Of a stretch of DNA of 14,556 nucleotides, positions 7,016-14,104 are shown piece by piece. Each line of letters starts with the position of its first letter. The first letter of the stretch is position 1. The position numbers and the translations under genes are program-made. The stretch covers positions 1 to 14,556 of the forward strand of contig JAZRNH010000022.1 of NCBI GenBank assembly GCA_045648025.1, given 5' to 3'. Source of the stretch: RGIG1681 sp045648025. Lineage in GTDB: Bacteria; Bacillota; Clostridia; Christensenellales; UBA1242. A model generated the notes under the pieces. It made no database searches. It was not told the DNA's origin and saw nothing but the letters and a program-made list of their open reading frames with translations.

Positions 7016-7234
7016 ATGGCAAAACTTTATGATGCTGATTATATTATTAGAAAAAATAATGAATATGAAGAACAGAGAATTTTTAATAGCCCTGCAGAAA
7101 TTAAACTTAGAAAAATGATTGCAGAAGCTACTAGACTTTGTGAAATACAAAATGAAAAATGCAGAGATCAAAAGGCAAAACTTGAAGCTAAAAAGCTTGA
7201 AAAAGCTGCCGCGATGGGTATGTGCATGGAATAG
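7016..7234 (+). CDS. Unknown 72-residue charged helical protein
   Basis: A small soluble protein that I do not recognise. Residues 27-66 are rich in Lys, Glu, Ala and Leu and should form one long amphipathic helix. Cys42 and Cys49 are seven residues apart, on the same face of such a helix, and Cys70 is near the end; this is not a standard metal-binding pattern. The ATG at 7016 has an ideal AAGGAGG 8 bases upstream, so translation should be efficient; an in-frame TTG at 7010 overlaps that signal. The next gene begins 9 bases after the stop, and both have a helical charged region, so they may form a complex (inference). Confidence 0.78.
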   Translation: MAKLYDADYIIRKNNEYEEQRIFNSPAEIKLRKMIAEATRLCEIQNEKCRDQKAKLEAKKLEKAAAMGMCME

Positions 7235-7243
7235 GGGATTATT

Positions 7244-7807
7244 ATGGAAAAATGGGAATGGCTTGTTGATACTTTTACTTTTATAGGAATGGCTGTGTGC
7301 ATTATTATTGCAGCAATTGCAATTGTTTGGCTCACTTGTTTTTTGGTTAAACTTTTGGTTAAAACCTTTGGAATCAGGGTTGGAAAATCTTATGATTTGA
7401 TGGTTGAAGATATTGAAAAGAAATCTGCAGCAAGAAAAGAAAGAAACGAAATCAAAAGACAAGCAAAGTTTGCTCAAAAGAAAGAACTTTTGAATATGAA
7501 ACTTGAAAATAAAGCAAAAATTCACGAAATGAAAAAGGCAAAACTTGAAGGCAAACTCAATAAAAAAGAAACTGCTGTTAAAGTTAAACTTTTTGGTGAT
7601 GAAAATTTTGAATTAAAAGCTGAACCAAAAACCGAAAAAATGACAACAAAACCTTCAAAACAAGAAAAATTAAAACCTGTTGAAGATGAAAAGGTTAAAG
7701 ATGATGTGGTTGAAGTTGTTGAAGCTGAACCAGAAGTTGTTGAAGAGGTTAGTGAAGTTTTGGTTGAAAATGAAAATTCAACAAAAAAATCAAACAAAAA
7801 GAAATAA
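7244..7807 (+). CDS. Single-pass membrane protein with coiled coil and acidic tail
   Basis: A 187-residue protein of unknown function. After a short N-terminus it has a hydrophobic helix at about residues 12-40, then a strongly basic and charged helical region (about 50-110) likely to be a coiled coil, a Lys/Pro-rich linker (about 125-150), and an acidic Val/Glu-rich stretch (about 153-176) before a terminal KKSNKKK. It uses the same building blocks as the VEE-repeat protein at 1423-2472 (one anchor, Val-Glu-rich acidic segment, Lys/Glu coiled coil) but in a different order, so similarity may be compositional only. AGGGG at 7233-7237 overlaps the previous stop codon and serves as the ribosome binding site. 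It ends at a strong terminator. Confidence 0.8.
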   Translation: MEKWEWLVDTFTFIGMAVCIIIAAIAIVWLTCFLVKLLVKTFGIRVGKSYDLMVEDIEKKSAARKERNEIKRQAKFAQKKELLNMKLENKAKIHEMKKAKLEGKLNKKETAVKVKLFGDENFELKAEPKTEKMTTKPSKQEKLKPVEDEKVKDDVVEVVEAEPEVVEEVSEVLVENENSTKKSNKKK

Positions 7808-7810
7808 AAT

Positions 7811-7846
7811 AAAAAACCATTGATACACTTTCAATGGTTTTTTTTA
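7811..7846 (+). terminator. Rho-independent terminator after the coiled-coil gene pair
   Basis: A perfect 13-bp stem, AAAAAACCATTGA (7811-7823) with TCAATGGTTTTTT (7831-7843), a 7-base loop and a T-run. The A-tract on the other side could let it act weakly on the minus strand too. Confidence 0.93.
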
Positions 7847-7865
7847 TTTAATTGCAATAATTTGT

Positions 7866-7894
7866 TTGACATAAATAAAGTGCAATTATATCAT
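7866..7894 (+). promoter_or_regulatory. Sigma-A-type promoter of the lipoprotein gene
   Basis: TTGACA at 7866-7871, a 17-base spacer and TATCAT at 7889-7894. The predicted start near 7901 gives a leader of about 25 bases containing AAGGAG (7915-7920). Confidence 0.7.
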
Positions 7895-7925
7895 ATTGTT
7901 ATATAGTTAAAACTAAGGAGAACTT

Positions 7926-8717
7926 ATGAAACAATTAAAAGCAATATTTACTTTTGTTTTGGTTGTTATTTTTTCAGGAACTTTTTTGGTTGCTTGTTCA
8001 AAAAAGAAAAATGAAGATCCCAAAACACCATATCAAATTGCACAAGAAAAGTTTGATATAGCTTATGCAGCACTTTTAAATGCAAAAAATTATGCCCAAG
8101 ATATTGAAAGAAAAGATATTGTCAATGGTGAAGTAAAAGATACTAAAAAAATAAAAATTATTACAAATAGATCGGGAAATGATACACATAGGTATCATGA
8201 GAATGGTGATGGTACAAATAAACAATATAGTTTGGTTTCACTTTCTGATTCAAATTTAACATTATCATTATATAGAATTGATACAAAAAAATATTCAACA
8301 AAAACAGAACCAATTGATCAAATTATTATGAACGAGGGCAGTGGATCTGTGTCAAAAAAGATAGTAAGTTTTGAATATTTGTTATCAACTTTTGATTTTA
8401 AATATAATGATTTATTTTCATATTTTTATGAAAGTTATAAAGATTCAGACACTACAACAACTATAAATTATTATTCAATGGCAGAACAAGGTTTTACATT
8501 TTCAACTTGTGAAATTAAAACAAGTAATGAAAAATTAACTTATACAGTATCTATTAATTCAGAAAATAAAGTTTCATCTGTAAAAATGATAAGAGAAGAT
8601 GCTGGACTTGAAGGTTATATGCAAGTTATTTCAACATTTAGATATACTGGTGATGATTTGAGTATATCTGTAAATACCGATGGATTCACATATGAAGACG
8701 AAGGCATTTTTGATTAA
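7926..8717 (+). CDS. Lipoprotein of unknown function
   Basis: A 263-residue predicted lipoprotein. Residues 1-24 are a type II signal peptide: Lys2/Lys5, a hydrophobic core, and the lipobox L21-V22-A23-C24, so Cys24 should carry the lipid and anchor the protein on the outer face of the membrane. The mature part starts with a charged linker, then a helical segment (about 40-60), then many Ser/Thr/Tyr-rich strands that look like a beta-rich domain. I see no recognisable enzymatic motif; a LolA/LppX-like lipid-binding fold is possible but unsupported. AAGGAG 5 bases before the ATG fixes the start. It heads a two-gene unit with the small membrane protein 35 bases downstream. Confidence 0.85.
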   Translation: MKQLKAIFTFVLVVIFSGTFLVACSKKKNEDPKTPYQIAQEKFDIAYAALLNAKNYAQDIERKDIVNGEVKDTKKIKIITNRSGNDTHRYHENGDGTNKQYSLVSLSDSNLTLSLYRIDTKKYSTKTEPIDQIIMNEGSGSVSKKIVSFEYLLSTFDFKYNDLFSYFYESYKDSDTTTTINYYSMAEQGFTFSTCEIKTSNEKLTYTVSINSENKVSSVKMIREDAGLEGYMQVISTFRYTGDDLSISVNTDGFTYEDEGIFD

Positions 8718-8752
8718 ATTTGGAATTATAAAAACAATAAAGGAAAAAATTT

Positions 8753-9118
8753 ATGAAAAAAACTGTAACTGCTTTGGTATATGTTGTTGGTGGAATTAAT
8801 ATTATTATTGATTTTGCAACCCTGATGGGGATGGTTAGTGTTGTTGGTGACGACAAGGTTAGTGGCTTAACTATTTTTGGTCTTGTTGTTAGCTTGATAT
8901 TTAATATTATCCTTATGATTGGTCTTATTTCTGCTCTAAATAGAACGGAAGATTTAGAAGATGATATTAATTTATTAATAAATCAAAAAAATAATTCGAA
9001 AGTTTCAGATTTAGAATATGATTTTAAGGACTTTAAATGTGAAATAAAAAAAGAAATTGAAGAATTAAAAGCAGAAATTAAAAATAATGCAACAAAAAAA
9101 ACTAGGAAAAATTCCTAG
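8753..9118 (+). CDS. Small two-helix membrane protein with coiled-coil tail
   Basis: A 121-residue protein of unknown function. Two hydrophobic helices at about residues 5-31 and 39-62 are joined by a short polar turn (GDDKVSG), and residues 64-121 form a charged tail with a likely coiled coil around 85-112 and a basic end. Both termini are predicted to be in the cytoplasm. AAAGGA at 8739-8744 lies 8 bases before the ATG. There is no obvious promoter or terminator in the gap after the lipoprotein gene, so the two are probably co-transcribed. The last codons and the stop codon lie inside the terminator hairpin, which is an unusually compact ending. Confidence 0.78.
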   Translation: MKKTVTALVYVVGGINIIIDFATLMGMVSVVGDDKVSGLTIFGLVVSLIFNIILMIGLISALNRTEDLEDDINLLINQKNNSKVSDLEYDFKDFKCEIKKEIEELKAEIKNNATKKTRKNS

Positions 9119-9125
9119 TTTTTTT
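9095..9125. terminator. Bidirectional terminator between convergent genes
   Basis: A 14-bp stem pairs 9095-9108 (core ACTAGGAA) with 9112-9125 (core TTCCTAGT) around an AAA loop, with T-runs downstream on both strands. It ends the plus-strand gene at 9118, whose TAG lies inside the stem, and lies 10 bases past the stop codon of the minus-strand oxidoreductase gene. Confidence 0.9.
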
Positions 9126-9134
9126 ATTGTTTAA

Positions 9135-12100
9135 TTATTGTTTATTTGCATCTTCTGCAAGGTTTTCAAGAACTTCTTTTGCATGAGCTTTTGCACCAGA
9201 AATAAGCTTTGCAGATTCTTCTGGATTTGTTTTAGCTAAGGTAAAGTATCTTGATTGAGTTTTTGTAAACTCTTCATATTCTTTGCTTGGAGCTTTTGCA
9301 TCAAATGTGAGTTTGTCGGTTGTTGGGTTATATCTATAAATTGGCCAATAACCTGTTTCAACAGCAAGTTTTTCTTGTTGTTGTGTGTGACTCATATCAC
9401 TTCCGTGGTTGATGCAAGGGCAGTAACAAATGATAATTGATGGACCTTTGTTTTCTTTTGCTTCTTTAAATGCTGTGATTGTTGCTTGTGGATTTGCACC
9501 CATTGCAACTTGTGCAACATAAACATTTGGATATTGTCTAGCAATTGCACCAAGGTTTTTCTTTTGTGTTTGCTTTCCACCAGCAGCAAATTTTGCAACT
9601 GAACCCATTGGAGTTGCTTTTGATGCTTGACCACCAGTGTTTGAGTAAACTTCTGTGTCAAGAACCAAAATGTTAACATCTTCACCAGAAGCAAGAACAT
9701 GGTCTAAACCGCCGTAGCCAATATCATAAGCCCAGCCGTCACCACCAATAATCCAAACTGATGTTTCAAACAAACTTGCAACATTGCCATAAAGTGCTTT
9801 TGTTACTTCGTTTGATTTGTCTGCTTCATATAAAGCAAGGATTTCTTTCTTAATTTCAAGAGCAAGAGCTTGTTCTTTGGTTTCTTGAGAGAGCCAGAGA
9901 GCAAGTTTGTCTGTGAATGCTTTGTTATAAACTTTGTTTTCAACTGCAAATTTAACAGTTTCAGTAAGATGTTTTCTGTTGTTTGTAACAGCTTTCTTCA
10001 TACCAAGACCAAATTCAGCATTGTCTTCAAACAAGCTGTTTGACCAAGCTGGACCAAAACCAGTTTTTGATTTTGTGTATGGGCAGGTAGGAGCTGTTCC
10101 TGAATAAATACTTGAACAACCTGTTGCATTGGCAACAATCATTTCTTCGCCAAAGAGTTGAGTTAAAAGTTTGATATATGGTGTTTCGCCGCAACCAGCA
10201 CAAGCACCAGAGAATTCAAAGAGAGGTCTTTCGAATTGGCTGCCTTTAACAGTTTCTTTCTTGAAGATTGTTTTAACATTTTCAACATCTTTAAGTTTGT
10301 TATACATTTTATCTTCTTCGTCCAAAATTTCTTCTGCCTTAACCATTTCAAGAGCTTTCTTTAATGCTGGGCAAGAGTGAACACAGTTTTCACAGCCTGT
10401 GCAATCTTTTGGAGAAATTTGCATTTTAAATGAATAACCAGGAACTCCAAGTGCTGGAACTGCACCAACTTCTTTTGCAAGTTCGCTATCTGTTGGAACA
10501 AGATATGGTCTGATTACTGCATGTGGGCAAACAAGTGCACATTGGTTACATTGAACACAGTTTTCTTTAATCCATTTTGGAAGCATTGTAGCAATGTTTC
10601 TCTTTTCATATTGTGATGTTGCTGTGTGTGAAGAACCTGTAACATCAAATGCAGAAACTGGAAGGTTGTCACCAAGTTTGAGTTCGATTGGTCTAATATA
10701 ATCTTTATAATATGGGTCTGTGATTGGGTTGAATGATGGCTCACTAGTAGCGGTTTCCCAAGCAGCAGGGTATTTAACTTCTCTAAGGTTTGCAAGTGAA
10801 CGATCAATCGCATCAATGTTCATTTGAACAACTTTTTCACCTTTTGAAGCATAAGTTTTTGCAGCAGCATCTTTGATGTGGCTGATAGCTTCGTTTACTG
10901 GTAAGATTCCAGCAAGAGCAAAGAATGCAGTTTGCATAACAACATTGATTCTTCTGTTTAAACCAACTTCGTCAGCAACTTTTTCAGCATCGATTGTGAA
11001 GAATTTAAGTTTCTTTTTAGCAATAAACTTTTTCATTGAAGCAGGAAGTTCTTTATTCATTTCTTCATCTGTCCAAGGAGAGTTTAAAAGGAATGTGCCA
11101 CCATCTTTGATTTGACTGAGCATATCATATTTTGCAACATAGCTTTTGTTGTGACAAGCAACAAAGTCTGGATGTTGTGTGAGATATGGGGCATTGATTG
11201 AATTTTTAGAGAATCTAAGGTGGCTTGTTGTAAGTCCGCCAGATTTTTTACTGTCATAAACGAAGTATGCTTGACCTTTGAGACCTGCATATTCGCCGAT
11301 GATTTTAATACTATTTTTGTTTGCAGAAACGGTTCCGTCTGAGCCTAAGCCATAGAATCTACATTCAACAATTGACTTATCTTTGAAATCAAGTTTAATT
11401 TTGTTTTCAGGAAGGGAAGTTTTTGTTACATCGTCATTGATGCCAACGGTGAAGTGATTCTTTGGTTTTGCTTGAACAGAGTTTTCATAAACTGCAATAA
11501 CATGATTATGAGTATATTCTTTACAAGATAAACCATATCTTCCGCCAAGAACTCTGATTCCAGAAATTCCAGCATCGTTGAGAGCTGCAATAACATCTTC
11601 TGCAAGTGGTTCATAAGTTGCACCACATTCTTTTGTTCTGTCAAGAACGGTGATAATTTTTGTTGTTTTTGGAAGTGCCTTAACAAATCTTGCAACATCA
11701 AATGGTCTATAAAGTCTAACTTTAATGCAACCAACTTTGTGTCCTGCTTTTGCAAGAGCTTCAACTGCTTGAATTGTTGTGTCTGCACCAGAACCCATTA
11801 CAACAATAACAGATTCAGCATCTTTTGCACCGTAGTATTCAAATAATCTATATTTTCTTCCAGTTGCTTCTTCAATATCTTTTAACACTGTTTCAAAAAT
11901 GTTTGGAATAGCATCAATATATTTGTTACAAGCTTCTCTGTTTTGGAAGAAGATGTCTTCACCTTGGTTTGTTCCTTTTTGAATGGGATTTGATGGGGTG
12001 AATTCATTTGTTCTTTCATAAATATTGCTATATTTTTCTGCAAGAGCTTTTACTGTTGCATCATCAATAGCTGCAATTGTGTTAACTTCGTGTGAAGTTC

Positions 12101-12626
12101 TAAATCCATCAAAGAAATGAAGGAAAGGAATTTTTGCAATATTTGTTGCAAGGTGTGATGCAAGTGACATATCTTGTGCTTCTTGAACACTTGATGCTGC
12201 AACCATTGCAAAACCTGTTTGACGAACACCCATAACATCGCTATGGTCGCCGAAAATTGAAAGTGCATGAGTTGCAATTGTTCTTGCTGCAACATGAATA
12301 ACACAAGGAAGCATTTCACCAGCAATCTTATACATATTTGGAATCATAAGTAAAAGACCTTGTGATGATGTGAATGTTGTTGATTTGCTTCCAGCTGTGA
12401 GTGCACCGTGAAGAGCACCAGCAGCACCGGCTTCAGATTGCATTTCGGTAACTTCAACAGTGTTGCCAAAAATGTTCTTTTTGCCTTTAACACACCAAGC
12501 ATCAATATTTTCTGCCATTGGTGATGATGGAGTGATAGGGTAAATAAATGCGGTATCACTCATCATATATGCCATACTCGCTGCGGCGGTATTGCCGTCT
12601 ATGGTGATATGTTTTTCGTTTTTCAT
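9135..12626 (-). CDS. nifJ: Pyruvate:ferredoxin (flavodoxin) oxidoreductase, single chain
   Basis: A complete 1163-residue oxidoreductase that converts pyruvate and CoA to acetyl-CoA and CO2 while reducing ferredoxin, the main pyruvate-breaking step of many anaerobes. Seen in order: the N-terminal domain with YPITPSSPMAE (29-39) and MQSEAGAAGA (near 62-71); the gamma-type domain; two ferredoxin-type clusters with C690/C693/C696/C700 and C742/C745/C748/C752; proximal cluster ligands C809, C812, C837 and C1071; and the thiamine diphosphate motif GDGWAYDIG from residue 962 followed by EVYSNTGGQ. The length matches the family. The start at 12626 is preferred over an in-frame ATG at 12644: the upstream ATG overlaps GGGAG, which serves as ribosome binding site for 12626, and the family usually begins shortly before the DGN motif. 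It is the only minus-strand gene here and is intact. Confidence 0.97.
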   Translation of the reverse strand: MKNEKHITIDGNTAAASMAYMMSDTAFIYPITPSSPMAENIDAWCVKGKKNIFGNTVEVTEMQSEAGAAGALHGALTAGSKSTTFTSSQGLLLMIPNMYKIAGEMLPCVIHVAARTIATHALSIFGDHSDVMGVRQTGFAMVAASSVQEAQDMSLASHLATNIAKIPFLHFFDGFRTSHEVNTIAAIDDATVKALAEKYSNIYERTNEFTPSNPIQKGTNQGEDIFFQNREACNKYIDAIPNIFETVLKDIEEATGRKYRLFEYYGAKDAESVIVVMGSGADTTIQAVEALAKAGHKVGCIKVRLYRPFDVARFVKALPKTTKIITVLDRTKECGATYEPLAEDVIAALNDAGISGIRVLGGRYGLSCKEYTHNHVIAVYENSVQAKPKNHFTVGINDDVTKTSLPENKIKLDFKDKSIVECRFYGLGSDGTVSANKNSIKIIGEYAGLKGQAYFVYDSKKSGGLTTSHLRFSKNSINAPYLTQHPDFVACHNKSYVAKYDMLSQIKDGGTFLLNSPWTDEEMNKELPASMKKFIAKKKLKFFTIDAEKVADEVGLNRRINVVMQTAFFALAGILPVNEAISHIKDAAAKTYASKGEKVVQMNIDAIDRSLANLREVKYPAAWETATSEPSFNPITDPYYKDYIRPIELKLGDNLPVSAFDVTGSSHTATSQYEKRNIATMLPKWIKENCVQCNQCALVCPHAVIRPYLVPTDSELAKEVGAVPALGVPGYSFKMQISPKDCTGCENCVHSCPALKKALEMVKAEEILDEEDKMYNKLKDVENVKTIFKKETVKGSQFERPLFEFSGACAGCGETPYIKLLTQLFGEEMIVANATGCSSIYSGTAPTCPYTKSKTGFGPAWSNSLFEDNAEFGLGMKKAVTNNRKHLTETVKFAVENKVYNKAFTDKLALWLSQETKEQALALEIKKEILALYEADKSNEVTKALYGNVASLFETSVWIIGGDGWAYDIGYGGLDHVLASGEDVNILVLDTEVYSNTGGQASKATPMGSVAKFAAGGKQTQKKNLGAIARQYPNVYVAQVAMGANPQATITAFKEAKENKGPSIIICYCPCINHGSDMSHTQQQEKLAVETGYWPIYRYNPTTDKLTFDAKAPSKEYEEFTKTQSRYFTLAKTNPEESAKLISGAKAHAKEVLENLAEDANKQ

Positions 12627-12653
12627 ATTAGTTTTTTCTCCCATATTAATTTA

Positions 12654-12687
12654 TTATGAATTTTACACCAATTTGGTTTTTTCATAA
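12654..12687. promoter_or_regulatory. Nested inverted repeat in the oxidoreductase leader
   Basis: TTATGAA (12654-12660) and TTCATAA (12681-12687) are inverted copies that enclose ACCAATTTGGT (12667-12677), itself a perfect inverted repeat with one central base. It lies just downstream of the minus-strand promoter, where a bound repressor or an RNA hairpin could act. It does not match the Rex operator pattern. Function is unproven. Confidence 0.35.
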
Positions 12688-12696
12688 CACATTTAA

Positions 12697-12726
12697 ATTA
12701 TAATTTAAAATTAAAAGCAAAGTCAA
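12697..12726 (-). promoter_or_regulatory. Promoter of the pyruvate:ferredoxin oxidoreductase gene
   Basis: Read on the minus strand, TTGACT at 12726-12721, an 18-base spacer and a perfect TATAAT at 12702-12697. The predicted start near 12690 gives a leader of about 64 bases. Its -35 box is only 8 bases from the -35 box of the divergent truA promoter. Confidence 0.7.
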
Positions 12727-12734
12727 TTTAATAA

Positions 12735-12763
12735 TTGAAATATTACGGGTTTCGTGCTATTAT
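12735..12763 (+). promoter_or_regulatory. truA promoter with extended -10, placed for a leaderless mRNA
   Basis: TTGAAA at 12735-12740, a 17-base spacer and TATTAT at 12758-12763, with TG at 12755-12756 giving an extended -10. A normal start 7 bases past the -10 falls on 12770, the A of the truA start codon. Confidence 0.72.
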
Positions 12764-12769
12764 TCTATT

Positions 12770-13513
12770 ATGGAAAGATTTAAATTAGTTGTTCAATATG
12801 ATGGAACAGAGTTTTCTGGGTTTCAAATTCAACCAGAAAAGAGAACCGTTCAAGGTGAAATTGAAAAAGTTTTAGAATTTTTGGTAGGTGAACAAGTTAG
12901 GCTTTATGCCAGTGGTAGAACTGATGCAGGTGTTTCAGCTTTTGCACAAGTTTGTCATTTTGACACCGAAAAAAGTTTGTCTGCAAAAAAACTTGAGGTT
13001 AGCTTAAATGGGCTTTTGCCACAAGATGTTGCAGTTTTGTCAGTTGAAAAAGTTGATGAAAATTTCGATTCAAGATTTACTGCAAAAAAGAAAACTTATC
13101 AATTTAGATTTTATGTGTCTAGATATGAGCTTCCACTTTTAGAAAAACAAGCGGTTAGAATTAATGATTATGCAGATATTGACAAAATGAAAGAAGCTTG
13201 TCAGTTTTTCGTGGGAACTTATGATTTTTCTTCATTTGTTGCTGCAAAATCTGGAAAAACAGACTTTGTTAGAACCATTTACTCTGCAAAAATTATTGAA
13301 GTGGGTGACGGGATATTTGCCTTTGAAGTTACAGGAAACGGTTTTTTGTATAATATGGTTCGAATTATGTTTGGAACTCTTTTAAAAGTGGCTTATTTGA
13401 AGATAAAACCAGAAGAAATTAAAAACATAATATTATCAAAAGACAGAAAATTAGCAGGAAAAACTATGCCTCCAAAGGGCTTAGTGCTTAAAAATGTTGA
13501 TTATGAAGGCTAA
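12770..13513 (+). CDS. truA: tRNA pseudouridine(38-40) synthase TruA
   Basis: A 247-residue enzyme that converts uridines 38-40 of the tRNA anticodon stem-loop to pseudouridine. The N-terminal YDGTEFSGFQ motif (10-19), the catalytic Asp52 in GRTDAGVSA, and the C-terminal GNGFLYNMVR motif (189-198) are all present, and the length is typical. The start is firm because the family begins only a few residues before the YDGT motif, yet no Shine-Dalgarno sequence precedes the ATG. The promoter position predicts that the mRNA begins at the ATG itself. The order truA-rplM-rpsI is common in Bacillota. Confidence 0.96.
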   Translation: MERFKLVVQYDGTEFSGFQIQPEKRTVQGEIEKVLEFLVGEQVRLYASGRTDAGVSAFAQVCHFDTEKSLSAKKLEVSLNGLLPQDVAVLSVEKVDENFDSRFTAKKKTYQFRFYVSRYELPLLEKQAVRINDYADIDKMKEACQFFVGTYDFSSFVAAKSGKTDFVRTIYSAKIIEVGDGIFAFEVTGNGFLYNMVRIMFGTLLKVAYLKIKPEEIKNIILSKDRKLAGKTMPPKGLVLKNVDYEG

Positions 13514-13549
13514 ATTTAACAATTTCTTAAAAGAAAAGTTAGAAAATTA

Positions 13550-13578
13550 TTGACAACTTGATTTAAATGATATAAAAT
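13550..13578 (+). promoter_or_regulatory. Promoter of the rplM-rpsI operon
   Basis: TTGACA at 13550-13555 with TAAAAT at 13573-13578 (17-base spacer). An overlapping TATAAA at 13571-13576, with TG at 13568-13569, is an alternative -10. Transcription should start at about 13583-13585. Confidence 0.75.
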
Positions 13579-13584
13579 AGACGA

Positions 13585-13658
13585 GCATAGGACTATGGAC
13601 TTTTATGTACATTAGTCGTTATTTCGCAAAAAAATATTAAAAGAAAAAGGTAAAAATT
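13585..13658 (+). promoter_or_regulatory. Possible ribosomal protein L13 leader
   Basis: The leader of about 74 bases before rplM contains pairing segments: CATA/TATG (13586-13589 with 13594-13597) and, as an alternative, GACTA (13591-13595) with TAGTC (13613-13617). Structured L13 leaders that bind the ribosomal protein and regulate the operon are known at this position in Bacillota. I can support the position and the pairings but not a match to the family consensus. Confidence 0.4.
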
Positions 13659-14099
13659 ATGAAAACATTTATGCAAACTGCTGAGACAAAGTCTCAAAAA
13701 TGGTATTTAGTTGATGCAACTAATATGCCTCTTGGCCGTTTGGCTAGCCAAGTTGCTGCAATTCTTCGTGGCAAGAATAAGCCAGAATTCACACCTAACC
13801 AACTTTGTGGTGATCATGTTATTATCATCAACACAGACAAAGTGGTTCTTACAGGTAACAAACTTGAAGATAAGTATTATCGTTACCACACAGGCTACAT
13901 TGGTGGTCTTAAAGAAATCCAATACAAAACTTTAATGAGCGAAAATTCTGACAAAGCTGTTTATCAAGCAGTTAAGAAAATGCTTCCAAAGAATGCTCTT
14001 GGAAGACAAATGCTCACATATTTGAGAGTTTATAAAGATGACAAACATGAACAAACTGCTCAAAAACCAGAAGTTTTAAATCTTGAAGGTAGAAGGTAA
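13659..14099 (+). CDS. rplM: Ribosomal protein L13 (uL13)
   Basis: A 146-residue protein of the large ribosomal subunit. The family landmarks are clear: WYLVDATNMPLGRLAS near residues 15-30, GDHVIIINTDKV (51-62), the YYRYHTGYIGG segment, and the C-terminal MLPKNALGRQMLTYLRVY. AAAGG at about 13646-13650 provides the ribosome binding site 8 bases before the ATG. It starts a two-gene operon with rpsI, only 5 bases between them, the conserved pairing across bacteria. The operon has its own promoter and a possible autoregulatory leader. Confidence 0.98.
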   Translation: MKTFMQTAETKSQKWYLVDATNMPLGRLASQVAAILRGKNKPEFTPNQLCGDHVIIINTDKVVLTGNKLEDKYYRYHTGYIGGLKEIQYKTLMSENSDKAVYQAVKKMLPKNALGRQMLTYLRVYKDDKHEQTAQKPEVLNLEGRR

Positions 14100-14104
14100 T
14101 AAAT

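Noticed and set aside
6977..7525. A 182-codon minus-strand reading frame
   Set aside because: It lies opposite two well-supported genes with good promoters and ribosome binding sites, is Phe/Asn/Ser-rich, and runs across the plus-strand promoter; it is a shadow frame.
12627..12644. Upstream ATG adding six residues to the oxidoreductase
   Set aside because: It has no ribosome binding site and overlaps the GGGAG that serves the next ATG; the family start also fits the downstream ATG.
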